Shown here in pieces: positions 1-5,893 of a stretch of DNA of 6,026 nt. Within the stretch, counting starts at the first letter, position 1. Each line of letters opens with the position of its first letter. Source of the DNA: Erysipelotrichaceae bacterium (GTDB lineage: Bacteria > Bacillota_I > Bacilli_A > Erysipelotrichales > Erysipelotrichaceae); assembly GCA_900754715.1 (NCBI GenBank), contig CAAEDX010000010.1:1-6026 (forward strand), written 5' to 3'. A program made the position numbers and the translations under genes. The notes under the pieces were generated by a model. That model had not been told where the DNA came from. It saw only the letters and a list, made by a program, of their open reading frames with translations, and did no database searches.

Positions 1-535
1 CGAGGATCTCGATATGCGCATGAAAACGCGCTTGCAGCATACGGATCAGGGATACGCCTTGCGCTGCCTTTTCCTGCTGTCCGCTGGTGAGCAGCCGGTC
101 TATCCCGCATGCGATCAAGATATCCATCGCGGCAAATGGATCGGCACAGACATCAAAGGCACGGTGAAACACTGCCTCTTTGCCAAAGGAATGGATCAAG
201 TCGCACATGCGTGCGGTCGCTCCTTTCTCCACTTGCGCGTCAGGGGTCAAAAAGCCGAACGCGATGCCGTCTGCGCCTTCCTCAAGCAAGATGCGTGCGT
301 CTTCCATCATGATCCGCACGTCCTCTGGCTCGTAGCAGAAGCCCGCGGCGCGCGGACGCACCATACAGATGACCTTCAGGTCTGTGTCACGCTTCACTTG
401 CCGCAAAACGGCAACGCTCGGGGTCAGGCCGCCGACGCTCAGCGCGCTGTTCAGCTCTACGCGCTTTGCGCCGCCATGATAGGCGGCCAGACAATCCTGA
501 TAGCTTCCGGTACAAATCTCCACGATTCTTTCCAT
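1..535 (-). CDS. cutC: CutC family protein (copper homeostasis protein CutC), 3' end cut off by window
   Basis: The minus strand reads open from an ATG at 535 to the window edge and gives the first 178 residues of a protein usually about 200 to 250 residues long. It aligns by eye along its length with E. coli CutC: VEIC near residues 5-8, GAKRVELNSA at 22-31, GGLTPS at 35-40, VRPRAAGFCY at 59-68, FHRAFD at 123-128 and RLLTSGQ at 147-153. It ends at IEIL, just before the conserved Gly-rich strand end that normally follows. The family forms a TIM barrel and is cytoplasmic. A copper role was proposed from E. coli genetics and is disputed, and the reaction is unknown. Cysteines at 8, 15, 57, 67, 111, 130 and 143 are visible, but I cannot assign metal binding. 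It lies 10 bases after the glycosylasparaginase gene, whose stop codon overlaps its ribosome binding site, so the two are almost certainly co-transcribed. The family assignment is firm and the function is not. Confidence 0.95.
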   Translation of the reverse strand, partial: MERIVEICTGSYQDCLAAYHGGAKRVELNSALSVGGLTPSVAVLRQVKRDTDLKVICMVRPRAAGFCYEPEDVRIMMEDARILLEEGADGIAFGFLTPDAQVEKGATARMCDLIHSFGKEAVFHRAFDVCADPFAAMDILIACGIDRLLTSGQQEKAAQGVSLIRMLQARFHAHIEIL

Positions 536-548
536 ATCTTGTCTCCTA
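536..548 (-). promoter_or_regulatory. Ribosome binding site of cutC, overlapping the upstream stop codon
   Basis: AGGAG occupies 547 down to 543 and is followed by a 7-base spacer before the cutC ATG at 535. The TAG stop of the asparaginase gene (548-546) supplies the first bases of this site (T-AGGAG). The arrangement favours reinitiation by ribosomes finishing the upstream gene, and it fixes the cutC start. Confidence 0.85.
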
Positions 549-1478
549 TTCCTGCGGGTGCTCGTTCAGCCATCTCTCATCGGCCTGTATGATGTGCAGC
601 TCTCCCTGTGTGCCGCGTTTCGCCAGCCATACGATGGCCGGCTGATCCGCGCTGGCGGTCACGAACGAAAAAGTATCGATGTTGGTGCTGATGCCCCATT
701 CTCCTTGATTGTTCATGGCGATCAATGACATGTCTCCTGCGCTGCCACGGCGCCGGCGCAGCTGCTGGTCAAACTGGCGGACGGCCTGTGTGCATGCCTG
801 CATCGGGGTCAGGCCTTGTTTCATCAGCCGGACGATCTCATAGGATACGCAGCCTTTCATGACTTCTTCTCCCAAGCCGGTCGCACAGGCACAGCCAACT
901 TCTGAATCGGCATAGAAACCTGAACCGGCAACCGGCGAATCGCCGACTCGTCCGGGGTGTTTCATGAACAGGCCGCTGGTGGAAGTGCCGGCGCACATGC
1001 TGCCGCTTTGATCCAGGGCAATCATGCAGACCGTATCGTGTCCCTCATAAGCCTGCAACGGCTTTGCCATTTCTTGCTGACGCTGCGCAAAGCGCCTGGC
1101 AGCTGCTTCACTGAGCATATTGCGGCTGGCAAAGCCATGGCGGTGCGCATAGAGCTCGGCGCCCTGGCCGACCAGAAAGTTGTTCACTGGTTCCTGTGCC
1201 AGCCTGCGCGCGATCGCAAATGGACTGGCAAAATCATGGATGCCGCCGACTGCGCCGATCGACAGATCATCTCCATTCATGAAGCCGGCATCCAGCTCAA
1301 CTTGCATCTGCGCGTTGGGCAGGCCGCCATAGCCGACACTGGTGTAATTCACGTTGTCTTCGACCATGCGGATGGCGCTTTCCAGCGCGTCGCCCGCGCT
1401 GCTTCCTTGTGCAAGCAGCGCATTGCCCTGGCTTACGCCATCCAGCGCCATGCGCCATGTCGCGATCATTGCATACAT
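546..1478 (-). CDS. N4-(beta-N-acetylglucosaminyl)-L-asparaginase (glycosylasparaginase, Ntn hydrolase)
   Basis: This 310-residue protein belongs to the Ntn-hydrolase asparaginase 2 family. It should cleave the amide bond between GlcNAc and asparagine in GlcNAc-Asn, the last linkage in N-glycoprotein breakdown, giving aspartate and 1-amino-GlcNAc (EC 3.5.1.26). The precursor is expected to cut itself between Asp148 and Thr149 in the HDT motif (147-149), exposing Thr149 as nucleophile and leaving alpha (1-148) and beta (149-310) chains. Thr167 in GTSTSG, Arg177 and Asp180 in GRVGDSP, and Thr200-Gly201 sit at the same spacing from the nucleophile as human AGA T224, R234, D237, T257 and G258. 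This favours true glycosylasparaginase over plant-type isoaspartyl peptidase. No signal peptide is visible: the chain begins directly with the first core strand (MIATWRMAL), so it is probably cytoplasmic, unlike lysosomal or secreted relatives. The ATG at 1478 follows AGGAGG at 7 bases. It sits between the exporter genes and cutC with gaps of 11 and 10 bases. Confidence 0.93.
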   Translation of the reverse strand: MYAMIATWRMALDGVSQGNALLAQGSSAGDALESAIRMVEDNVNYTSVGYGGLPNAQMQVELDAGFMNGDDLSIGAVGGIHDFASPFAIARRLAQEPVNNFLVGQGAELYAHRHGFASRNMLSEAAARRFAQRQQEMAKPLQAYEGHDTVCMIALDQSGSMCAGTSTSGLFMKHPGRVGDSPVAGSGFYADSEVGCACATGLGEEVMKGCVSYEIVRLMKQGLTPMQACTQAVRQFDQQLRRRRGSAGDMSLIAMNNQGEWGISTNIDTFSFVTASADQPAIVWLAKRGTQGELHIIQADERWLNEHPQE

Positions 1479-1492
1479 TCTGATTCCTCCTA
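1479..1492 (-). promoter_or_regulatory. Ribosome binding site of the glycosylasparaginase gene, overlapping the exporter stop codon
   Basis: A consensus AGGAGG lies at 1491 down to 1486, 7 bases before the ATG at 1478. The TAG stop (1492-1490) of the upstream ABC gene contributes its first bases, as at the next junction downstream. No terminator fits in the 11-base gap, so the exporter and enzyme genes should share a transcript. Confidence 0.87.
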
Positions 1493-3211
1493 TACAAACT
1501 GACTGTTGAACAGCTTTGCGTAAGCACCGCCTGCGTGCAGCAGCGCTTCATGCGTGCCTTGCTCGATGATGTTTCCTTGCTCCATCACCAGGATCAGATC
1601 CGCGTCGGTGATGGTCGCCAGACGGTGCGCGATGATGAAGCTCGTCTTCCCTTTCATGAGCAATTCCATGGCGCGGTTGACATGCTGCTCACTGAGCGTG
1701 TCGATGCTGCTGGTGGCCTCATCAAGAATGAGCATGCGCGGATCCATGAGCAGCACCCTGGTAATGGAGAGCAGCTGGCGCTGCCCTTGCGAAAGGCTCG
1801 TGCTGCCAGCATGGATCATCGTGTCATACCCTTTGTCCAGGCGCAGGATAAATTCATGAGCGCCGCTCTTACGGGCTGCTTCCTCGATCTCCTTGCGGCT
1901 GGCTTCTGGTTTGCCAAATGCGATATTTTCTGCGATCGTGCCTTCAAACAGACAGGTGTCTTGCAGCACCATGCCAAACTGCCGGCGCAATGAGTTTCTG
2001 GTACATTGCCGGATATCTTGTCCATCGATCAGGATCGCCCCGTCATCGATCTCATAAAAGCGCATGAGCAGATTGACGAGGGTCGTCTTGCCGGCACCGG
2101 TACGGCCCACGATGGCCACTCTGCTGCCAGAAGGGATATGCAGCGTGATGTCCTTCATCAGTTCACGCCCTTTTTCATATGAGAAACGCACGTGCTCGAA
2201 ATCGACACGGCCTTCATGAACAGACAGCTCCTGTTTGCCGTCTTCTTCCTCATCTGGCTCATCACAGATGGCAAACACGCGGTGCGCGCTGGATACGGCG
2301 CTCTGCAGCTGTGTCATCACGCCGGAGATCTCCGTAAATGGCTTCGAGAATAGATTGGAATACATCAGGAAGCTGGAGATGCTGCCGATGGTGATCTGTC
2401 CGGCCAAGGCAAGCAGCGCGCCGGCTCCTCCTACGGCCGCATATGCCGTGTTCATCACGAAGCGCGTGCTCGGATTAGCCAGGGAACCATAGAACTGTGC
2501 CTTTACGCCGGCATCATACAGCTCTTGGTCATATTCTTCAAACTGGCGGATCGCTTCTTCTTCATAGCTGTATGCACGCAAGGTACGGATGCCGCTTAGC
2601 ATCTCTTCGCCATAGCCATTCAGCCGGCCCAGCACATTGGCCTGCGCGCTGAAGTAACGGCCGGTGCGCACCGCGATGACCCTGGCGACCAGATACGTAA
2701 ACGGCGCGGAGACCGTGACGATCAGCGCCATGATCCAGTTGATCCGCAGCATGAACACCAGTGTCAGGATGACCGTGGCCGCGCCGCTGAGCATCGTGGA
2801 CAAGCCTTGCAGAAAGCCATCACTGATGAAATCGATGTCATTGATGAAGCGCGAGATCAGATCTCCGCGGGCATTGCGATCATAGTACGCGACAGGAAGT
2901 TTTTCCATCTTTTCATAAAGCTGACGGCGCAATACACAGCTGCTGACGAACGCGATGCGGTTAGAGGCATACATCATGCCCCAGTTGAACAGCGAGTAGC
3001 ACAGATATAAGCCAGTGAGCAGCACGAGCTGCCGCAGCACTTTCTGCAGCGGTGAGGCAGCAGTGATGCCATCGATGATGCTGCCGACGAGCAGCGGCGC
3101 GATGACATTGACGAGCACCGAGATGATGGCGCAAAGCAGAGAGATCAGCAGCCACACGCGAAACTGCCAGAGAAACTGCAGCAGTCTTCTGATCGGATGA
3201 GTCTCTTTCAT
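1490..3211 (-). CDS. ABC exporter half-transporter, catalytically canonical subunit (TM288 / BmrD (YheH) / LmrD type)
   Basis: This 573-residue protein fuses an N-terminal type-I exporter membrane domain (about 1-310; hydrophobic helices near 19-45, 61-82, 142-158, 159-181, 252-272 and 275-292) to a C-terminal ATPase domain. Walker A is GRTGAGKT at 369-376, the Q-loop Gln is 417, the signature is LSQGQ at 473-477, Walker B is MLILDE at 493-498 with catalytic Glu498, and the H-loop is His529. In the TM287/288 group the canonical subunit carries all hydrolytic residues plus a non-consensus LSQGQ signature, as here. It should pair with the product of the upstream gene in the cytoplasmic membrane and export drugs, lipids or other hydrophobic compounds. 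The substrate cannot be read from sequence. A longer frame opens at 3271, but I chose the ATG at 3211. It overlaps the upstream TGA as ATGA, follows AAGGCGGTG at a proper distance, and gives a typical exporter N-terminus (MKETHPIRRLLQFL). No peptidase C39 domain is present, so it is not a leader-cleaving bacteriocin exporter. Confidence 0.93.
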   Translation of the reverse strand: MKETHPIRRLLQFLWQFRVWLLISLLCAIISVLVNVIAPLLVGSIIDGITAASPLQKVLRQLVLLTGLYLCYSLFNWGMMYASNRIAFVSSCVLRRQLYEKMEKLPVAYYDRNARGDLISRFINDIDFISDGFLQGLSTMLSGAATVILTLVFMLRINWIMALIVTVSAPFTYLVARVIAVRTGRYFSAQANVLGRLNGYGEEMLSGIRTLRAYSYEEEAIRQFEEYDQELYDAGVKAQFYGSLANPSTRFVMNTAYAAVGGAGALLALAGQITIGSISSFLMYSNLFSKPFTEISGVMTQLQSAVSSAHRVFAICDEPDEEEDGKQELSVHEGRVDFEHVRFSYEKGRELMKDITLHIPSGSRVAIVGRTGAGKTTLVNLLMRFYEIDDGAILIDGQDIRQCTRNSLRRQFGMVLQDTCLFEGTIAENIAFGKPEASRKEIEEAARKSGAHEFILRLDKGYDTMIHAGSTSLSQGQRQLLSITRVLLMDPRMLILDEATSSIDTLSEQHVNRAMELLMKGKTSFIIAHRLATITDADLILVMEQGNIIEQGTHEALLHAGGAYAKLFNSQFV

Positions 3212-3225
3212 GTCCGCACCGCCTT
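3208..3225 (-). promoter_or_regulatory. ATGA overlap and ribosome binding site joining the two exporter genes
   Basis: The ATG of the downstream subunit (3211-3209) overlaps the TGA stop of the upstream subunit (3210-3208). AAGGCGGTG at 3225 down to 3217 differs from AAGGAGGTG by one base and stands 5 bases before the ATG. This is a classic translational-coupling arrangement for subunits needed in a 1:1 ratio. Confidence 0.88.
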
Positions 3226-4938
3226 TCTGGATACGCCCTGGGTCTGGCAGATGCTGCGATAGACCGCGCATTCCTCGTACAGCTGCGCATGGGGCGCAAA
3301 GCCTGCGCAGATGCCATCCTGCATGACCAGGATCCGATCACATGTGCTCAGGGTCCCGGCGCGCTGTGATACGATGATCTTGGTCGTCTGCGGAAAGGCC
3401 TCACGCAGGCACTGACGCAGCGCTGCGTCGGTGCGGAAATCCAAGGCGCTGCTGGAATCATCCAGGATGAGGATCTGCGGCATACGGATAAGGGCACGGG
3501 CGATGCACAAACGCTGACGCTGTCCGCCAGAAAGATTGGCTCCGCCGCGCTCGATCACCTCATCCAGCTGCCGCGGAAGCGCGCGGACAAAGTCTTCTGC
3601 CTGCGCAAGGCGCAGCGCTTCCCACACTTTTTCATCGCTGGCGCGCCGCATGCCAAAGCATACATTTTCCCGCACGGTGCCATGAAACAGCTCATTGAGC
3701 TGCGGGACCGTGGCGATGCAGCGATGCAGTTCCTGCGGGCGGATGCTCTGCACCTTTTGGCCGAATACTTCTATACTGCCTTCCTGCGGATCATAAAAGC
3801 GGTTGAGCAGGTGGATCAGCGTGCTTTTGCCGGCGCCGGTCCCGCCGATGATGCCGATCATCTCTCCACGGCGAATGACAAAATCTGCGTCACGTATAGC
3901 GGCCGCACCGCCGCCATACGAGAAAGTCACATGCGTAAAGCGGATCGCTTCTTCGGGATCAAGATATTGCAGCGCCTCTGTGCCCGGTGACATGGACGGC
4001 GCATATTCAAGTATCTCATTGACGCGCTGCGCCGATGCCGCAGCTCTGGTAAAGATCACGATCAGATTGCTCATAGCGACCAGGGCCGTCAGGATGGAGC
4101 CTGCATAGTTGATGAAAGCCACGATGACGCCTGGCTCGATCGTGCCGGCCTGGATCTGCAGCACACCTTGATAAAGCAAGATGACGATGGCGCCATTGAT
4201 CACGATGGCCGTCAGTGGATTGAGCAGCGCGGAAAGCCGGGTGATGCGCATCATCTGCAGCTGCAGCGCGTCGATATGTTCTTCCGCCTTCAGCCGTTCA
4301 CGCCGCTGCGTGACAAACGCGCGGATGACACGGATGCCGGCAAACTGATCTTGCAGCACCGTGGCAAACTGATCGAGCTTTTTCTGATAGATGCGATAAA
4401 GCGGTGTCGACAGCCGGATGAAGCCATACAAGATGAGCGCGATGAACGGCACGGCGGCAGCCAGCACCAATGACAGCCGGAAATCGAGGATCATCGCCAT
4501 GATGATGGCGCCGATGATGATGAAAGGCGCGCGGATGACCAGCCGGATGAGCATCGCGACTGCCACTTGAAGCTGATTGACATCATTGCCGATGCGGTTG
4601 ATCAGCGATGTCGTGGTGAAATGATCGATATCCTGATAAGAGAAGCGCTGGATATGTTGGAACATCCGGTTGCGCATATCTGTGCCGAAGCCTTGTGAGG
4701 CCAGCGCAGCATTGTATTGACAGACCATGGAGAAGCCGAAGCCCGCGAATACCATGATGAGCATGAGCACGCTCAGCCACAGCACGGTCTGCAGGTCGCG
4801 GTGCACCACGCCATCATTGATCATATAGGCCATGATGGTCGGCAGGATCAGCTCAAGCACAGCTTCCATCAGTTTGCAGAAGGGACCCAGCGTACACTGG
4901 ACCCAATAGGGCTTCAGATATTTGGCCAGTTTTCTCAT
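3208..4938 (-). CDS. ABC exporter half-transporter, degenerate-site subunit (TM287 / BmrC (YheI) / LmrC type)
   Basis: This 576-residue protein has an exporter membrane domain (about 1-305; hydrophobic helices near 18-40, 51-74, 132-153, 154-176, 242-262 and 269-297) followed by an ATPase domain. Walker A is GGTGAGKS at 365-372, the Q-loop Gln is 413, and the signature is a perfect LSGGQ at 469-473. Walker B reads ILILDDSS, so Asp494 stands where the catalytic Glu should be. The H-loop reads IIVSQR, so Gln525 replaces the switch His. In heterodimeric exporters such as TM287/288 and BmrCD, this Glu-to-Asp and His-to-Gln pattern marks the subunit whose Walker motifs form the non-hydrolytic site, while its LSGGQ completes the active site of the partner. 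The partner gene follows immediately with an ATGA overlap. Start choice: the ATG at 4938 has AGGTGAT just upstream and gives MRKLAKYLKPYW, the usual family N-terminus. The upstream in-frame ATG at 4983 lies inside a hairpin and would add 15 non-family residues. The transported substrate is unknown. Confidence 0.93.
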   Translation of the reverse strand: MRKLAKYLKPYWVQCTLGPFCKLMEAVLELILPTIMAYMINDGVVHRDLQTVLWLSVLMLIMVFAGFGFSMVCQYNAALASQGFGTDMRNRMFQHIQRFSYQDIDHFTTTSLINRIGNDVNQLQVAVAMLIRLVIRAPFIIIGAIIMAMILDFRLSLVLAAAVPFIALILYGFIRLSTPLYRIYQKKLDQFATVLQDQFAGIRVIRAFVTQRRERLKAEEHIDALQLQMMRITRLSALLNPLTAIVINGAIVILLYQGVLQIQAGTIEPGVIVAFINYAGSILTALVAMSNLIVIFTRAAASAQRVNEILEYAPSMSPGTEALQYLDPEEAIRFTHVTFSYGGGAAAIRDADFVIRRGEMIGIIGGTGAGKSTLIHLLNRFYDPQEGSIEVFGQKVQSIRPQELHRCIATVPQLNELFHGTVRENVCFGMRRASDEKVWEALRLAQAEDFVRALPRQLDEVIERGGANLSGGQRQRLCIARALIRMPQILILDDSSSALDFRTDAALRQCLREAFPQTTKIIVSQRAGTLSTCDRILVMQDGICAGFAPHAQLYEECAVYRSICQTQGVSRKAVRT

Positions 4939-4941
4939 TTC

Positions 4942-4948
4942 ATCACCT
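4942..4948 (-). promoter_or_regulatory. Ribosome binding site of the first exporter gene
   Basis: AGGTGAT at 4948 down to 4942 matches the 3' half of the AAGGAGGTGAT consensus and precedes the ATG at 4938. It decides the start in favour of 4938 over the in-frame ATG at 4983. Confidence 0.7.
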
Positions 4949-4953
4949 GTTTC

Positions 4954-4991
4954 ATAAAGAAAAGGCCCATCTGGCACGGGCATTCTTTTCT
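4954..4991 (-). terminator. Hairpin with U-rich tail between kinase and exporter genes (intrinsic terminator or 5' leader hairpin)
   Basis: On the minus strand, AGAAAAG (4991-4985) pairs perfectly with CTTTTCT (4964-4958). Inside it, after a 3-base bulge, GCCCGT (4981-4976) pairs with ATGGGC (4970-4965), including one G-U pair, around a 5-base GCCAG loop. The descending arm and the bases after it form a T-rich run (CTTTTCTTTAT). This looks like an intrinsic terminator for the regulator-kinase operon. The A-rich and T-rich flanks make it near-symmetric, so it might act in both directions. It also starts exactly where a transcript from the TATAAT box just upstream would begin, so it could instead be the 5' hairpin of the exporter mRNA. 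Confidence 0.65.
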
Positions 4992-4997
4992 CTACTT

Positions 4998-5025
4998 ATT
5001 ATAAACAAATTTCATGGTTTCTCCA
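4998..5025 (-). promoter_or_regulatory. Candidate sigma-70/sigma-A promoter for the exporter operon
   Basis: A perfect TATAAT lies at 5003 down to 4998. A 4-of-6 match to TTGACA, TGGAGA, lies at 5025-5020 with a 16-base spacer and falls inside the end of the kinase gene. The predicted start is near 4991. The -10 box is strong and the -35 is weak, which fits a promoter helped by an activator such as the adjacent LytTR regulator. I see no clear LytTR repeat pair next to it. Confidence 0.5.
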
Positions 5026-5893
5026 TCTTTTTTTCTTCGTCTTTCAGCATCAGGCCTACATTCACGCATACACGGTCTTCTTCATTATCCGCTTCTGCAA
5101 ATCCTTCATAACGCTGAGCGGTCCGGCGGATGATCTTCAATCCGTATCCATGCATCTGGGCATCTTCCTTAGATGTCCCGCCATGCTCAAAATCTACTCG
5201 CGCCTGCGGACGCTTGGCATTTTCTACCGTAAGGATCAGAAAATTTTTCTTCACTGCGGCGCTGAAGGAAAGCCACCGTTTTCCTTCCGGCAGACGCAGG
5301 CATTCTTCGATGGCATTTTCCAGCAAATTGATGCATACCGCGATCAGATCAGCGTCCTTGATCGGGAGCTGCTTGGGCAAGACTGCCTGGACATGGACAT
5401 CGATGCCTTGTTCCTGCGCACGTCTTGCTTTCGCATACAGGATAGCATCAATGATCTTGTTTTCGCTGTAATTGTTCTGACACAGGTTCTTACAGAAGCT
5501 GAGCAGCCTGGTCAGGATCGAATCCGCTTCGTGAAGCTCGGCATGGTCCAGATGGCTGATCTGCCCTTCGAGCTTGCGGCGGATCTCATCAAAATCATTC
5601 TCGATCTGTCGGATGGCAAATAAATGGTCTTCCTGCATCTTCAGCTGTTTCTGCAGATATGCTTCATTGACCTGTTCATCCACCACTCGCTGGGCGCGGC
5701 GAAAGATCCGATAGATCAGGAACAAGGAAATGAGCTGAATGACGATCAGCAGCGCGCATAACAAGACGACCCGTTCGATCGGTTCATCTGCATTAAAGAT
5801 GATGAACAGCACAGCCAGCTGCAGCAAGATGAGAAGCCCAACCTCATGAGCGCCGCGTAAAGACCCGGCTATCTCATGCAGCGCTTTCTTCAT
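5012..5893 (-). CDS. GHKL-type sensor histidine kinase (AgrC/HPK10-like), short two-helix form lacking the usual phosphoacceptor His
   Basis: This 293-residue membrane protein has two hydrophobic helices (about 18-34 and 42-62) separated by a polar loop of only about 8 residues. A charged, probably coiled-coil linker follows (about 63-115), then a GHKL ATP-binding domain (about 145-285). The N-box is NLLENAIEE at 189-197 with Asn193, and the glycine box is HGYGLKIIRR at 248-257. Both match AgrC-family kinases, as does the ILYAKARRAQEQGIDV stretch at 151-166. The H-box should read like IRHDxKNH but here reads IRQIENDF at 94-101, so Gln96 (codon CAG at 5608-5606) stands at the phosphoacceptor position. 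Its distance to the N-box, 97 residues, is normal for the family. AgrC-type sensors usually have about six helices and 420-450 residues, so the sensing part is much reduced. The start at 5893 follows GAGG at 9 bases and overlaps the response regulator end by 20 bases. It may control the adjacent exporter operon. Whether it is an active kinase, a phosphatase or a pseudokinase is open. Confidence 0.85.
   Translation of the reverse strand: MKKALHEIAGSLRGAHEVGLLILLQLAVLFIIFNADEPIERVVLLCALLIVIQLISLFLIYRIFRRAQRVVDEQVNEAYLQKQLKMQEDHLFAIRQIENDFDEIRRKLEGQISHLDHAELHEADSILTRLLSFCKNLCQNNYSENKIIDAILYAKARRAQEQGIDVHVQAVLPKQLPIKDADLIAVCINLLENAIEECLRLPEGKRWLSFSAAVKKNFLILTVENAKRPQARVDFEHGGTSKEDAQMHGYGLKIIRRTAQRYEGFAEADNEEDRVCVNVGLMLKDEEKKMEKP

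Noticed and set aside
14..592. A 192-codon open frame on the plus strand, overlapping cutC and the end of the asparaginase gene
   Set aside because: It is antisense to a clear CutC reading frame with family motifs throughout. Its own translation is low in complexity, rich in Cys and His, and resembles no family I know.
957..1502. A 181-codon plus-strand frame, and similar plus-strand frames elsewhere (for example 1535-1993, 4168-4473 and 5150-5623)
   Set aside because: All lie opposite well-supported minus-strand genes and show no recognisable domains. They are shadows caused by GC-rich codons.
3212..3271. An upstream start at 3271 for the second exporter gene
   Set aside because: It would create a 64-base overlap and a 20-residue non-family extension. 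The ATGA overlap at 3211-3208 with AAGGCGGTG is far better.
4939..4983. An upstream ATG at 4983 as start of the first exporter gene
   Set aside because: It would put the start inside the hairpin and add 15 residues that do not look like the family. The ATG at 4938 has a good ribosome binding site and a typical N-terminus.
4994..5012. A LytTR-like half-site around TTTGTTTAT before the exporter operon
   Set aside because: It matches the consensus core only partly, overlaps the -10 box, and has no second copy at the usual spacing of about one helical turn.
4994..5016. A tiny leader-peptide frame (MKFVYNK, then TAG) that overlaps the kinase stop as ATGA
   Set aside because: It lies upstream of the predicted transcription start, has no ribosome binding site of its own beyond the kinase gene end, and no repeated regulatory codons. 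It is probably chance.
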